From contig NZ_AFEU01000003.1 in assembly GCF_000262755.1 (NCBI RefSeq), positions 620,001 to 684,000 on the forward strand: a stretch of 64,000 bases of DNA. Reading direction: 5' to 3'. Position numbers and translations under genes: made by a program. Shown here piece after piece: positions 36,344-46,470 of this stretch. This DNA comes from Bacillus methanolicus PB1 (GTDB lineage Bacteria; Bacillota; Bacilli; Bacillales; Cytobacillaceae). Below the pieces are notes generated by a model that did no database searches, had not been told where the DNA came from, and saw only the letters and a list, made by a program, of their open reading frames with translations. Every line of letters starts with the position of its first letter. The first letter of the stretch is position 1.

Positions 36344-37176
36344 CATTTTCCTCCATAAAGTGCTCCCAGCTCTTCTTTTTTCATTGAAAAACTGTGGTTT
36401 TCCTCAGGGAACGCGCCTGATCTTACTTCAGTAACGTATGCGCTGAGGCCTGTTTGCACAAGTTCATTAACATTCGCATATTGTTTTGCAAATTTCGGCA
36501 CTTTCTCCACGCCATAGGTTAACACATCATGATAAACAAGAACCTGTCCGTCGCACTCCGGACCTGCTCCAATTCCAATGGCAGGGATTGTAAGCATGCA
36601 TGAAATTTCTTCTGCCAGCTGTTTCGGAATACATTCCAAAACGAGCGCAAATGCTCCCGCCTCTTCTACCTTTTTGGCATCCTCAATTAATTTTCGGGCA
36701 GCCTCCGCACTTTTTCCTTGAACTTTGTAGCCGCCGAGAACACCGACAGATTGCGGTGTCAGCCCGAGGTGTGCGACAACCGGAATACCGGCTCCTGTCA
36801 ACGCTTTAATCTTTTCCGCAACATCATCGGCTCCTTCAAGTTTGACTGCATGGGCTCCCGTTTCTTGTATAAGCCTGGCACCATTTATAAGTGTATCACG
36901 AACAGACAAATGATAACTCATAAATGGCATATCTACGACGATAAACGTATTCGGTGCTCCTTTTTTTACGGCTTTGGCGTGATGGATCATATCCTCTAGT
37001 GTAACAGGTATGGTAGATTCGTATCCAAGTACAACCATTCCTAAAGAGTCACCGACCAGAATCATATCTACTTCAGCTTTTTCGGCTTGTTTTGCAGAAG
37101 GGTAGTCATAAGCCGTCAGCATAACAATTTTTTCATTTGCGTTTTTCATTTTAATAAAATCAGTTGTTTGCTTCAT
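36343..37176 (-). CDS. panB: 3-methyl-2-oxobutanoate hydroxymethyltransferase
   Basis: 277 residues, TIM-barrel enzyme making ketopantoate from ketoisovalerate with methylene-tetrahydrofolate. Metal ligands and catalytic residues are in [29 protein letters not shown] and [26 protein letters not shown] is conserved. AAGGAGG before ATG 37176. First gene of the operon, behind a structured leader with a terminator. Confidence 0.96.
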   Translation of the reverse strand: MKQTTDFIKMKNANEKIVMLTAYDYPSAKQAEKAEVDMILVGDSLGMVVLGYESTIPVTLEDMIHHAKAVKKGAPNTFIVVDMPFMSYHLSVRDTLINGARLIQETGAHAVKLEGADDVAEKIKALTGAGIPVVAHLGLTPQSVGVLGGYKVQGKSAEAARKLIEDAKKVEEAGAFALVLECIPKQLAEEISCMLTIPAIGIGAGPECDGQVLVYHDVLTYGVEKVPKFAKQYANVNELVQTGLSAYVTEVRSGAFPEENHSFSMKKEELGALYGGK

Positions 37177-37221
37177 CTGTTCTCCTCCTTATGATTTGGA
37201 AAAGAGGCGATAAAACAATGC

Positions 37222-37374
37222 AAAAAGGATCCTTTTTTAGGCAGAAGGATCCCGTTACGAGCAAATCAAATATTGTTTCATCCCTCTGTCCCGGTCCTTA
37301 ACGGATCTAGGCAGAAATATGTTTTTAAAAAAATAGAATTTGGTGCAGTTCTTGTCGAGATACTGCCCAGTGTG
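37222..37374 (-). ncRNA. Candidate pan-type RNA leader and attenuator of panB
   Basis: An extended -10 (TGTTATAAT, near 37380) gives a start near 37368, 190 bases before panB. The leader first has a hairpin GCAGT-A-TCT/AGA-ACTGC with one bulged A (37365-37343 region), then a second hairpin CTG..CAG with bulged adenosines and loop GTTAA (37313-37286 region), then GGATCCTT/AAGGATCC followed by T5 (37252-37222), a terminator. GATCCGTTA in the second hairpin could pair with TAACGGGATC at the base of the terminator and compete with it. Paired hairpins with bulged adenosines before panB resemble the known pan RNA motif; that identity is inferred from memory, not from a covariance search. The terminator may alternatively simply end the birA transcript. 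Confidence 0.5.
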
Positions 37375-37403
37375 ATTATAACAAAACAGCGACTCAGCGG
37401 CCA

Positions 37404-38396
37404 TTATAATATTTTTCCGAATAAATCGATATCAGCAGAGAAAACATGATGAACTGCGCCGTTTTCATCTTCAATCATTAAAACGCCGTCATCGGTAATC
37501 CCTAAAGCTCGTCCGGAAATATTGCCGGACAATGTTCTGGCGAATATCTTTTTGCCAATGCTGACCGCGTAGCTTTCCCACAAAAGCTTGATCGGATAAA
37601 ATCCTTTTTCCAAATAAAGCAAATAAAATTTTTCAATGTTGGAAAGTACCGCTCTTATTATAGCAGGCCTTGAAATGTACTCGCCTTTTTCAATTGATAG
37701 GGAAGTAGCAATTGAACGAATATTTTCAGGAAAATCGTTCACCTTTTGATTTACATTCATGCCGATGCCGATGATGATCGTTTTGACTCTGTCTGCTTCT
37801 GCTTGCAGCTCTGTCAAAATTCCGGTTACTTTTTTGCCGTTTATTAAAATATCATTCGGCCATTTAATTTTCGGCGATAAAGCAGTAACTTCCTCAATTG
37901 CTTTAACGACCGCAACAGCTGTCAAAAGAGTAAGCTGCGGCGCTTTCGTAGGCAAAATATTTGGCCTCAAGATTACACTCATCCAAATTCCGGTGTATTT
38001 TGGTGAATACCATTTCCGGTCCATTCTTCCCCGCCCTGACAACTGTTCTTCAGCGAGAACGACTGTTCCTTCGGGTGCTCCATCATAGGAAAGCCGATGT
38101 GCGATTTTCTGGGTTGAATCGACACTTTCTTCGTAATGGATTTGCTGGCCAAGAAAATCAGTCTTTAATCCAAGCCTGATCTCGTCCGGCGTTATATTTT
38201 CAGGAGTTTTAATAATCCGGTAACCTTTTCTTCTGACCGCTTCAAGAATAAATCCCTCTTTCCTGAGATCTTCGATATGTTTCCAAACTGCTGTCCTCGA
38301 ACAGCCAATTAAATCTGCTAAATACTGGCCGGATAAGAATTCTCCATCTGCACGTGTAAAGGCATCAAGCAGTTTCTTTCTCAATTCTGATTGCAC
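37404..38396 (-). CDS. birA: Biotin-protein ligase and biotin repressor BirA
   Basis: 330 residues: an N-terminal helix-turn-helix (GQYLADLIGCSRTAVWKHIEDLRKEGF, then RRKGYRI wing), central ligase with the biotin/ATP loop GRGRMDRKWYSP, KWPNDILINGKK and a C-terminal SH3-like domain. It attaches biotin to carboxylases and represses biotin genes. GTG at 38396 is chosen: GGAG lies 11 bases upstream and the product begins like B. subtilis BirA; a GTG at 38408 sits on the ribosome site. It overlaps the cca 3' end by 16 bases. Confidence 0.94.
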   Translation of the reverse strand: MQSELRKKLLDAFTRADGEFLSGQYLADLIGCSRTAVWKHIEDLRKEGFILEAVRRKGYRIIKTPENITPDEIRLGLKTDFLGQQIHYEESVDSTQKIAHRLSYDGAPEGTVVLAEEQLSGRGRMDRKWYSPKYTGIWMSVILRPNILPTKAPQLTLLTAVAVVKAIEEVTALSPKIKWPNDILINGKKVTGILTELQAEADRVKTIIIGIGMNVNQKVNDFPENIRSIATSLSIEKGEYISRPAIIRAVLSNIEKFYLLYLEKGFYPIKLLWESYAVSIGKKIFARTLSGNISGRALGITDDGVLMIEDENGAVHHVFSADIDLFGKIL

Positions 38397-39577
38397 TTGA
38401 TTACCCACTCCTTTATCTTTTCTTTCTGATTAAGAAGCTCCCCGTTAAGCACTGCATCTTCAATTTTTTGAAATAGCTCTTTTACCCATGGTCCGCCTTT
38501 TCGATCCAGCCACTTCATAAGCTCACTGCCCGTGGCTTGCAACTCGGACCTGTCTTTAATAGGAAGCCTGTCATAGGCTCCAATCCATTTTTCCGCTGAA
38601 GAAGAATAATTTCCGGTTATTACATTTAGCACATTTTCTGTATGAAAAATAACTTCTTTCTTCGCTTCGAAAAGCTCTCTGTTCGTCCATTCTGAATCCA
38701 GCCTAGCAAATACATAATGAACAATTTTCTGTATCATTTTTATTTTCTTTACAGGGAGCTTCCATTTTCTTAAGAATTCTTCAATAAATCGGTTTTTCAA
38801 TCCGAGCCTGTATATTAACAGCACCCACATTTCCAAAGCGGAAAGACGATCAAACGGATCTTGAAGCATTTGTTCTAAATCGTTCCGACAATTTTCAAGT
38901 CCAGGAAGATACATGAACAACTCTGTTTCGATTATTAACTGTAAAGCCTCTCTCCGATTTACACCCTTTAGCAGTTTCTCAAACTCTACAGCTTTTCTTT
39001 CAACGGCAATTTCCTTTAATAAACGTTTATTTTCTGTCAGTGCCTTTTTTGTTGATTCTTCAAGGGAGAATGACAGCTGGCTGACAAAACGGATCGCTCT
39101 CATCATTCGTAAAGCATCCTCGCTGAGTCTTTCTTGCGGGATGCCGACCGTTTTAATCCGTTTTTCGCGAATATCTTTTTGACCGTCAAAAGGATCAATT
39201 AATTTTCCATCCTTGTCCATTGCGATTGCATTCATTGTAAAATCGCGCCGCTTCAAATCTTCATTTAATGACCGAATGAACGTAACGCCTGCAGGCCTCC
39301 TAAAATCCTCATATTTCTCTTCCGTACGAAAAGTTGTTACTTCATATGGTGTTCCATTAAAAATAACAAGTATTGTTCCGTGCTCAATTCCTACATCGAC
39401 TGTTTTCGGGAAGATCTTTTTTACTTCGTCCGGTGTTGCCGATGTTGCAATATCCACATCTTCGATCGGCTTTTCGAGGAGATAATCTCTTACACAGCCT
39501 CCGACAAAATATGCCTCAAAACCGGCATTCTCAATTTTTTCAAGGACAGGTTTTGCTTTCTCAAATACGGGATTCAT
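38381..39577 (-). CDS. cca: CCA-adding tRNA nucleotidyltransferase
   Basis: 398 residues, class II. Nucleotidyltransferase motif GGCVRDYLL...DVDIAT (DxD catalytic pair), [12 protein letters not shown], and the template motif [12 protein letters not shown] are visible. It repairs or adds the 3' CCA of tRNA. ATG at 39577 or 39580; the former is better spaced from AGGTG. The start lies inside bshA (17-base overlap). Confidence 0.95.
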   Translation of the reverse strand: MNPVFEKAKPVLEKIENAGFEAYFVGGCVRDYLLEKPIEDVDIATSATPDEVKKIFPKTVDVGIEHGTILVIFNGTPYEVTTFRTEEKYEDFRRPAGVTFIRSLNEDLKRRDFTMNAIAMDKDGKLIDPFDGQKDIREKRIKTVGIPQERLSEDALRMMRAIRFVSQLSFSLEESTKKALTENKRLLKEIAVERKAVEFEKLLKGVNRREALQLIIETELFMYLPGLENCRNDLEQMLQDPFDRLSALEMWVLLIYRLGLKNRFIEEFLRKWKLPVKKIKMIQKIVHYVFARLDSEWTNRELFEAKKEVIFHTENVLNVITGNYSSSAEKWIGAYDRLPIKDRSELQATGSELMKWLDRKGGPWVKELFQKIEDAVLNGELLNQKEKIKEWVIKCNQN

Positions 39578-40715
39578 CATTTTCACCTGTATTCAGTAGA
39601 TTAAAATAGATCTCTTCATAATAAGAGACTGCCAGTTCTGCATTGAATTTCTGTTTTACCGTTTCAATTGAATGATTTGAAAACCTCTTGTGCAGGTCGG
39701 AGTTTGTCAATATTTGCATCGCCTTTTCAAAATATTCATCGATGCTTCCAAGTTCACAAATAAATCCCGTATATCCGTCTTTAATGACTTCAGGAATGCC
39801 TCCGACATTAGTTCCGATGCAAGGAACCCCGCAGGCCATTGCTTCAAGAGCAACAAGCCCAAAGCTTTCCTTCGTAGATAAAAGCAGCTTCAGATCGCTT
39901 ATCGAATAAAGTTCTTGAAGGTTTTCCTGTTTGCCTAGAAAAAGGACCTTGTCATTTAATCCGAGATCCATCACCAGCTTGCTTACAACTGTCATTTCAG
40001 GCCCGTCGCCAACAAGGAGCAGCTTCGCAGGCAATTTTTCGGCAACTCTGGCAAATGTTTTTACAACATCAGGAACACGCTTTACCGACCTGAAATTAGA
40101 AACATGAATCAATACTTTTTCATTTGGCTGAATACCGTATTCCATCCGCAAATGGTTCGAATCAACCTTTTGATATACCCGTTCGTCTACAAAGTTATAA
40201 ACGGTTTCAATCTTTTTATTCGGCTTTAATAAATCGTATGTTTGTTCTTTTAAAGAATGGGATACGGCTGTAACAGCATCCGATTTTTCGATTCCAAACT
40301 TAATTGCATCCGCCAAGGAAGGATCATATCCAAGAACAGTAATATCCGTTCCATGGAGTGTAGTTACAATTTTTAATTCTTTTTCGCACATTTGTTTCGC
40401 TAAAATCGCACAGACCGCATGGGGAATCGCATAATGAACATGAAGCAAATCTAATTGTTCTCTATTAACGACTTCCGCCATTTTACTTGCAAGAGCTATA
40501 TCATATGGCGGATATTGGAATACCGAGTATTGATTTACTTCCACTTGATGAAAATAAATATTGTGGTACATTTTTTTCAGGCGGAAAGGAAGCCCGGAAG
40601 AGATAAAATGGATCTCGTGTCCGCGCTCCGCCAAAAGCTTGCCTAATTCTGTTGCAACCACACCTGAACCCCCAACGGTTGGATAGCAAGTAATTCCAAT
40701 TTTTAGTTTTCTCAT
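39561..40715 (-). CDS. bshA: Bacillithiol biosynthesis glycosyltransferase BshA
   Basis: 384 residues, GT4 glycosyltransferase making GlcNAc-malate from UDP-GlcNAc and malate. [16 protein letters not shown] near the N-terminus, [22 protein letters not shown] and the [16 protein letters not shown] (E-x7-E) motif are present. First step of bacillithiol synthesis. Overlaps bshB1 by four bases (ATGA). Confidence 0.95.
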   Translation of the reverse strand: MRKLKIGITCYPTVGGSGVVATELGKLLAERGHEIHFISSGLPFRLKKMYHNIYFHQVEVNQYSVFQYPPYDIALASKMAEVVNREQLDLLHVHYAIPHAVCAILAKQMCEKELKIVTTLHGTDITVLGYDPSLADAIKFGIEKSDAVTAVSHSLKEQTYDLLKPNKKIETVYNFVDERVYQKVDSNHLRMEYGIQPNEKVLIHVSNFRSVKRVPDVVKTFARVAEKLPAKLLLVGDGPEMTVVSKLVMDLGLNDKVLFLGKQENLQELYSISDLKLLLSTKESFGLVALEAMACGVPCIGTNVGGIPEVIKDGYTGFICELGSIDEYFEKAMQILTNSDLHKRFSNHSIETVKQKFNAELAVSYYEEIYFNLLNTGENDESRI

Positions 40716-41428
40716 TTTTTATCCCCTATTAAATCATAATTTACAAGAAAAGGCTTTGCAGTTTTGAACCCTTCGGCAAAATCTGCCCCTGCCTCTTTGC
40801 CAAACATTTTTTCTCTAGCTTTAACCGCTTCAATATATCCGTTTACAAGTGGCGTCTCAAAACTTTCTTTCGTTTTTACAAATTGGCTTTCGTACGCTTG
40901 AAGTGCTGCAATTTTTTTGTCGATAAATGCAGAAATATCGATGACAAAATCAGGAACATGAAACCCGTTAATCATATAGAAATAAATATTGGCCACTTTA
41001 TGAGGTTCAGGAACTGCTTTAGTTTTAAACTTTTTGATTCCTGCTGAAAAAACCGCCTCTTTAACAAGGCGGGCACAATTACTATGGTCGGGGTGGCGGT
41101 CTTCAAAATAAGGAGCAAATACAATTTTCGGGCGGTAGCGGCGGATGACATCCGCCACTTTCGTTATGTATGTTTCAGAAAGAAAAAGCCCTCTGTCCGG
41201 GATATCTAATGTTTCTCTCACACTTGTCCCAAGAATTTCAGCTGCCCTGTTCGCTTCTGCCTGCCGGATTTCAACCGTTCCATTGGAAGACAGTTCAGCT
41301 TTTGTTAAATCACATATTCCAATTTTGTACCCTTTACTTGCATATTTTGCAATCGTACCTCCCATCCCGATTTCTACATCATCTGCATGGGCTCCAAATG
41401 CCAGTATATCCAAATACTGCAATTCCAT
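40712..41428 (-). CDS. bshB1: Bacillithiol biosynthesis deacetylase BshB1
   Basis: 238 residues, LmbE-type zinc deacetylase removing acetyl from GlcNAc-malate. The zinc motif is [15 protein letters not shown], a second HPDH motif occurs in [14 protein letters not shown] at 41428, with GGTGA upstream inside the mgsA stop region, fits the family start better than a GTG at 41437. Followed directly by bshA. Confidence 0.94.
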   Translation of the reverse strand: MELQYLDILAFGAHADDVEIGMGGTIAKYASKGYKIGICDLTKAELSSNGTVEIRQAEANRAAEILGTSVRETLDIPDRGLFLSETYITKVADVIRRYRPKIVFAPYFEDRHPDHSNCARLVKEAVFSAGIKKFKTKAVPEPHKVANIYFYMINGFHVPDFVIDISAFIDKKIAALQAYESQFVKTKESFETPLVNGYIEAVKAREKMFGKEAGADFAEGFKTAKPFLVNYDLIGDKK

Positions 41429-41429
41429 T

Positions 41430-41840
41430 CTATTCACCGTTTTCCTTCACTATTTTTCGCCATTCTAAATCTCCGCGTTCAAGGCCTTTGATCAGTATTT
41501 CAGCTGTTCCCATATTCGTGGCAAGCGGGATAGAATAGACATCACAAAGGCGGACTAGCGCAGACACATCCGGTTCATGAGGTTGTGCGGTTAACGGATC
41601 GCGAAAGAAGAAAACCATGTCCATTTTATTTTTTGCAATCATAGCGCCAATTTCTTGATCTCCTCCAAGCGGGCCTGACTGGAAGCGTTCAATTGAAAGT
41701 CCGGTTGCTTCATAAATTCTCAGCCCAGTTGTTCCGGTAGCAAATAAATTGTGCTTGGAAAAAATATCTTGATACGCGGTAACAAAACTGACTAGATCAT
41801 CTTTCTTTTTATCATGGGCAATTAATGCAATATTCACCAT
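41430..41840 (-). CDS. mgsA: Methylglyoxal synthase
   Basis: 136 residues. Converts dihydroxyacetone phosphate to methylglyoxal. The catalytic aspartate is in [31 protein letters not shown] and TNMGTAE are all conserved. The start may be ATG 41840 or GTG 41837; the latter matches the B. subtilis length. Located between dapB and the bacillithiol genes, as in B. subtilis; bacillithiol detoxifies methylglyoxal, so the grouping makes sense. Confidence 0.95.
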   Translation of the reverse strand: MVNIALIAHDKKKDDLVSFVTAYQDIFSKHNLFATGTTGLRIYEATGLSIERFQSGPLGGDQEIGAMIAKNKMDMVFFFRDPLTAQPHEPDVSALVRLCDVYSIPLATNMGTAEILIKGLERGDLEWRKIVKENGE

Positions 41841-41852
41841 CCCACCCCATCT

Positions 41853-42653
41853 CTATTCAATAATATTTTCTAATCCGTAAACAAACGTATCAATTTTTAA
41901 AACCGTCTCAACGGCATGCTTTACGCCAGACATGAAAGATGCCCGGTTATACGAATCGTGGCGGATCGTCAATGTTTGCCCGTCTGATCCAAACATCACC
42001 TGCTGATGGGCAATTAATCCCGGCAAACGAACAGAATGAATATGCATTCCTTCATAATCCGCACCCCTTGCACCGATGATCGTTTCTTTTTCATTTGGAT
42101 GACCCTGCTTCTTTGCTTCTCTCACTTCCGCAATCATCTCAGCTGTTTTGACAGCTGTTCCGGACGGTGCATCCAATTTTTGATCATGATGCAGTTCAAT
42201 AATTTCAATATCTTGAAAATACTTGGCTGCCATTTGTGAAAATTTCATCATTAATACAGCCCCAACCGCAAAATTTGGCGCTATAATGCAGCCAAGTTTC
42301 TTTTCTTCGCAAATTTCTTCAATTTCTTTTAATTGATCTTTCGTAAAACCCGTCGTCCCAACTACAGGCCGCACTCCATATTCGAGAGCCGTTTTTGTAT
42401 GATAGTAGCCTACTTCAGGAGTCGTCAAATCGATTAAGACATCTGCGCCGGTATCTTGAAAACATTTTTCAATATTTGTATACACAGGGGCATCAAATCC
42501 TTGAAAACCTTCCAATTCGGAAAGATTTTTTCCGTCATTCTTATTATCCAGCACTGCTGCCAACTCGAAATTTTCTGTTCTCCCGACAAGATGGACTGCT
42601 TCCCGCCCCATTCGTCCGCGCGGGCCTGCTACAACAATTTTTACAATTTCCAT
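41853..42653 (-). CDS. dapB: 4-hydroxy-tetrahydrodipicolinate reductase
   Basis: 266 residues. NAD(P)-binding [10 protein letters not shown] at the N-terminus, then [16 protein letters not shown] and the catalytic [16 protein letters not shown]. Lysine/diaminopimelate pathway, also feeding spore dipicolinate. AAGGAG upstream of ATG. 12 bases before mgsA. Confidence 0.96.
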   Translation of the reverse strand: MEIVKIVVAGPRGRMGREAVHLVGRTENFELAAVLDNKNDGKNLSELEGFQGFDAPVYTNIEKCFQDTGADVLIDLTTPEVGYYHTKTALEYGVRPVVGTTGFTKDQLKEIEEICEEKKLGCIIAPNFAVGAVLMMKFSQMAAKYFQDIEIIELHHDQKLDAPSGTAVKTAEMIAEVREAKKQGHPNEKETIIGARGADYEGMHIHSVRLPGLIAHQQVMFGSDGQTLTIRHDSYNRASFMSGVKHAVETVLKIDTFVYGLENIIE

Positions 42654-42671
42654 TTTTTTATTCTCCTTTAC

Positions 42672-43004
42672 TTACTCTTCGATTCTTGTCCAGCGATCTT
42701 TATCGCGGATTTGAAATTTGTTCATAACAAGGTTATGGGCTTCTTCTAAATCAATATGTAAAGAGTTTGCAAAACAAATGAGAACAAACAGCATATCCCC
42801 TAATTCTTCCTCGATTGTCCGTTCTTTCTCTGTTGCCTTCTTTGGTTTTTCCCCGTAATAATGATTAACTTCCCGGGCGAGTTCCCCCAATTCTTCTGTC
42901 ATTCTGGCGAGCAGCGCCAACGGGCTGAAATATCCTTCTTTAAATTGCCCGATATAAGCATCAACTTCCGCCTGAACGTCTTTCAAAGTTTTTGAATTGC
43001 CCAT
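42672..43004 (-). CDS. ypjD: MazG-like nucleotide pyrophosphohydrolase YpjD
   Basis: 110 residues, single MazG domain. The metal-binding helices are seen as MTEELGELAREVN (ExxE) and EEELGDMLFVLICFAN (ExxD). It hydrolyses nucleoside triphosphates; the true substrate is not known. GAGGTG before ATG. First gene before dapB. Confidence 0.92.
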   Translation of the reverse strand: MGNSKTLKDVQAEVDAYIGQFKEGYFSPLALLARMTEELGELAREVNHYYGEKPKKATEKERTIEEELGDMLFVLICFANSLHIDLEEAHNLVMNKFQIRDKDRWTRIEE

Positions 43005-43220
43005 TTTTTCACCTCAACTTTAAACAGTTCAATCAGTATATCGTAATTTTCTTCTTACATGTTAGCCTAAACATGCCCCTTTTACAAATATTTTTGATTT
43101 CACATGATACACTCTTTTGATACCGGAAGAATTTTGGATATCATTGCTAATAGAAATGATATTTTATATAATTAAATACACTTTGTTTGTAGAACATACG
43201 GGATCAAGGAGGAATGTATA

Positions 43221-44093
43221 TTGGTTTTTGGATTGAAACTTAATAATATCCTCTTCATTTTACTGGGAGCAGCAATTTTTTCTTTTGGGATTGTTAATTT
43301 TAATATGCAAAATAATTTGGCCGAAGGCGGATTTACCGGTATCACCTTATTATTATTTTTCCTGTTTGATTTGGATCCTTCATATACAAATTTAATATTA
43401 AACATTCCTCTTTTTTTTATTGGTTGGAAGCTTCTCGGGAGAAATGTGTTTTTATATACGATTATCGGGACGATCAGCGTTTCAGTTTTTCTCTGGATTT
43501 TTCAGCGTTTTCCGGTGCATATGCCGCTTAATAATGACATGGTGCTTGCCGCCCTGTTTGCGGGCGTATTCATCGGAATAGGCCTCGGAATCATCTTCCG
43601 ATTTGGCGGCACAACAGGAGGCGTCGATATTATTGCCAGGCTGGCCCACAAATACATCGGCTGGAGCATGGGGAAAACGATGTTTTTGTTCGATGCTGTT
43701 GTTATTACCTTATCGCTCGTCTTCTACTTAACGTATCAGGAAGCTATGTATACATTAGTGGCAGTATTTGTAGGAGCCCGTGTGATCGATTTTATGCAAG
43801 AGGGCGCTTACTCAGCCAGAGGTGCAATGATTATCTCTGATCACAATGAAGAAATTGCCGACAGAATATTGAAAGAAATGGATCGGGGAGTTACTGTGTT
43901 AAAAGGGTACGGTTCATTTACGAAGAAAGAACGGGAAGTACTCTATTGTGTAGTTGCAAAAAATGAAATCGTAAAGCTGAAAAATGTGATTACTTCCGTT
44001 GATCCGCACGCATTTGTATCAGTCAGCGTTGTTCATGATGTACTAGGTGAAGGCTTTACACTTGATGAAAATAAAATGCCGCTGGTAAGATAA
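43221..44093 (+). CDS. ypjC: YitT-family membrane protein (DUF161/DUF2179), YpjC-like
   Basis: 290 residues: five or six membrane helices in the first 190 residues (with the FGGTTGGVDIIARL motif) and a soluble C-terminal DUF2179 domain (DRGVTVLKGYGSFTKKEREVLYCVV). Transport substrate unknown. The start is TTG at 43221, with AAGGAGG 8 bases upstream; no in-frame ATG fits. It stands alone on the plus strand between ypjD and the zinc peptidase. Confidence 0.87.
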   Translation: MVFGLKLNNILFILLGAAIFSFGIVNFNMQNNLAEGGFTGITLLLFFLFDLDPSYTNLILNIPLFFIGWKLLGRNVFLYTIIGTISVSVFLWIFQRFPVHMPLNNDMVLAALFAGVFIGIGLGIIFRFGGTTGGVDIIARLAHKYIGWSMGKTMFLFDAVVITLSLVFYLTYQEAMYTLVAVFVGARVIDFMQEGAYSARGAMIISDHNEEIADRILKEMDRGVTVLKGYGSFTKKEREVLYCVVAKNEIVKLKNVITSVDPHAFVSVSVVHDVLGEGFTLDENKMPLVR

Positions 44094-44095
44094 AG

Positions 44096-44122
44096 AGGCT
44101 GACCCTTATGAGTCAGCCTTAT
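44096..44122. terminator. Bidirectional terminator in the repeat family
   Basis: AGGCTGAC (44097-44104) pairs with GTCAGCCT (44113-44120). GACCCTTATGAGTCAGCC matches the right end of the element at 49180 at 17 of 18 bases. It lies between convergent genes. Confidence 0.7.
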
Positions 44123-44123
44123 C

Positions 44124-44798
44124 TTATTCCTCTCTCGTCATTCCTGTAAAAATCAATACTAAGCGAACTAGTTCAAGTACTGCAACTGCTGCTGCGGCAA
44201 CATATGTTAAAGCCGCTGCATTCAATACTTTTCTCGTTTCCCGTTCTTCATCATTCCGAATAACGCCAAGGGAAACGACTTGATCCATTGCCCTGTTGGA
44301 AGCATTAAACTCAACCGGAAGAGTAACAACCTGGAAAAGCACGGCTGATGCCATAAAAATAATTCCTAAAAGCAACATTCCGCTCAATTGAGCAAAAATA
44401 CCAATCATAATAAGAATCCAGGCAAAATTTGAACCGATATTTGCAACAGGGACAAGCGCATGGCGGAAACGCAAAAATGCGTAATCTTGCTGGTCCTGAA
44501 TTGCATGGCCCACTTCGTGTGCAGCAATCGCAGCTGCTGCAACGGAATGCCCATGATAGTTGGCGGAAGATAATCTAACCGTTTTAGTGCGAGGATCATA
44601 ATGGTCACTTAAATATCCTCCTGTTTCCTCGACACCAACATGATACAGTCCGTTCGCGTCTAAAATCTTTCTCGCTACTTCAGCACCTCTCATCTGCGAT
44701 GACGAAGGAACGCGCGAATATTTTTTATAAGCTCCGCTCACTTTCAGCTGCGCCAAGAGAGGTACAAGTATAATGACAGCGAAGTAAAGTAGATACAT
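44124..44798 (-). CDS. Membrane zinc metallopeptidase, YugP family
   Basis: 224 residues: N-terminal membrane helix, then the zinc motif HEVGH (in AAIAAHEVGHAIQDQ, HExxH) and two to three further helices; VEFNASNRAMD supplies the likely third ligand region. Member of the YugP/DUF2268-like integral membrane protease group; substrate unknown. ATG 44798 with GGAGG 6 bases upstream. Not part of this locus in B. subtilis as far as I recall. Confidence 0.85.
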   Translation of the reverse strand: MYLLYFAVIILVPLLAQLKVSGAYKKYSRVPSSSQMRGAEVARKILDANGLYHVGVEETGGYLSDHYDPRTKTVRLSSANYHGHSVAAAAIAAHEVGHAIQDQQDYAFLRFRHALVPVANIGSNFAWILIMIGIFAQLSGMLLLGIIFMASAVLFQVVTLPVEFNASNRAMDQVVSLGVIRNDEERETRKVLNAAALTYVAAAAVAVLELVRLVLIFTGMTREE

Positions 44799-44920
44799 TT
44801 TCAACCTCCATTTTTAACTTTTGATCCTAATGCAGATAGATCCCGCCTAAACAGCAAATAAACTTTGAAAAATGTTAATCCCTGCTTCTAATTTTATTGT
44901 AATAAATGTGTTGTTAAGGG

Positions 44921-45715
44921 TCAATCTTTTAGCTCTCTTGACCTGTTCCTTTCCTTTTCACGGTCGCCTCTATATTTTCTCCAACCAACGTAAGACAATG
45001 TTAGTATAATAATGCTTCCGGTTGAAATCATTACCCACCAGAGGGACGGATCTGCTTCATCTTCGTTCATCTCATCAAAAATCTTTTGCAAATCTAATTG
45101 CAACGCCTCAAGCTCCTGTTGGCTTGAAGCCTGTGAAAGCACTTGTGGGCGGAATTGATCAATGAAATTAACTCTGGCATCAACTTTTTCCATTCTTTCA
45201 GGCGGAATATCAAGTCTCATGCTCGGATAGATGACTTCATAAAGAGATAAAAATGAATTCAGATTAGAGTGAAAATGTTCATTGTCCCCATTATATACAG
45301 ATTGTTTCACACTGTTAAATGCCGACATAATCGGTCCTTCCATTTCTGCCCATAAAGGCTGATGGGTGGAAGTAACAGCATCAACAACAAGCCGGAACTT
45401 AGTAACACGATTTATTCTCTCTTCATATGGCATTGCTGCACTGACGGTTGCTTCCAGGGCATCTTTATGAGCAACCGTTATAATTCTCAACTCATCCATC
45501 GATAATGATTTTTCCTTAATAGTAAACGTTAAAAACTGTTTTGAAAAATACTCCAGTATTATTTTTGCATCGTCATATCTTCTTAATTTTACCATTTGCA
45601 AAGCTTCATCTGAAATTTCATCAAGCTTATCTATAGGCGGCGTTTGTTCTGCGAATACTGTGAATGGTGCCAGCAGGAAAACAGCCAGCATGACTATGGC
45701 AGCAATTGCTCTCAT
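44921..45715 (-). CDS. ypjB: Sporulation protein YpjB
   Basis: 264 residues: cleavable-looking signal peptide (MRAIAAIVMLAVFLLAPFTVFA, cut near residue 22), a helical extracytoplasmic region, and a C-terminal membrane helix (WWVMISTGSIIILTLSYVGW) followed by a basic tail. Matches YpjB, of unknown mechanism. ATG 45715 with GGGGGA upstream; a longer frame has no ribosome site. Confidence 0.85.
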   Translation of the reverse strand: MRAIAAIVMLAVFLLAPFTVFAEQTPPIDKLDEISDEALQMVKLRRYDDAKIILEYFSKQFLTFTIKEKSLSMDELRIITVAHKDALEATVSAAMPYEERINRVTKFRLVVDAVTSTHQPLWAEMEGPIMSAFNSVKQSVYNGDNEHFHSNLNSFLSLYEVIYPSMRLDIPPERMEKVDARVNFIDQFRPQVLSQASSQQELEALQLDLQKIFDEMNEDEADPSLWWVMISTGSIIILTLSYVGWRKYRGDREKERNRSRELKD

Positions 45716-45791
45716 TCTTGTCCCCCCTACAATATCTAATAAAATGTATGTGGGCTTGGACAAGGTTAGACCAGAAATTATCAATCATCGA

Positions 45792-46388
45792 TTATGAATT
45801 TAATTCTAAAGTAAATCTGCCGGGCCTTACACAATAATAATAAGCAAGGAACAGTGATGCAATACTGAGCCAAAACGTAAAGTACCCTATTTCTTGCAAG
45901 TATAGATGCAAAACAGGATAACGAGGCATTTGTAAAAACACATAGTCAATGATTTCATTGTGCAGCACCCAAATTCCAGTAATAATTAAATGGAGCATTT
46001 TGATCCGGTAAAACGGAGCATATAAAACTCCTTGAATTGCCATTCCCAGATGGGAAAAAATTAACATGTACGATTCAAAATCGAGTTCTCCTTTTACGGT
46101 AAAAACCAATAAATTCATAATAACTGCCCAAATTCCGTATTTAAGCAAAGTGACAATTGCAAGTGCCTCGAATAATGGCCAGTTCTTGTTCAAAAGAAAA
46201 GCGATTAGTACAAAAACAAAAAACAAGCTGGCTGTCGGACTGTCCGGAACAAATGGCACGAAGATCGCAGGCGTATCAACAAGCTGCCACTTGTACCAAT
46301 GGTAGCCATAAATCGTTCCCGCAATGTTGATGAGAAGCAAACACCATAAAAAAGCCCTGCTAGCAATAAACGGATAAATCCACTTCAT
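45792..46388 (-). CDS. ypjA: YpjA, DUF1405 membrane protein
   Basis: 198 residues with five or six membrane helices; the conserved FVPDSPTASLFFVFVLIAFLL and GVLYAPFYRIK segments identify DUF1405. Function unknown; location after qcrABC is conserved. ATG 46388 has GAGG 9 bases upstream; the ATG at 46403 lacks a site. Confidence 0.87.
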   Translation of the reverse strand: MKWIYPFIASRAFLWCLLLINIAGTIYGYHWYKWQLVDTPAIFVPFVPDSPTASLFFVFVLIAFLLNKNWPLFEALAIVTLLKYGIWAVIMNLLVFTVKGELDFESYMLIFSHLGMAIQGVLYAPFYRIKMLHLIITGIWVLHNEIIDYVFLQMPRYPVLHLYLQEIGYFTFWLSIASLFLAYYYCVRPGRFTLELNS

Positions 46389-46433
46389 CAATTTTTTCCT
46401 CATTTCAATATGTATGATACAATATTATCATAT

Positions 46434-46464
46434 TAAAAAAAGCTGGCGAAAAGCCAGCTTTTTT
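46434..46464. terminator. Terminator of the qcr operon
   Basis: AAAAGCTGGC/GCCAGCTTTT with T6 and A6 on either side, a strong 10-bp bidirectional hairpin between qcrC and ypjA. On the minus strand it would limit readthrough into ypjA. Confidence 0.88.
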
Positions 46465-46470
46465 CATTGA

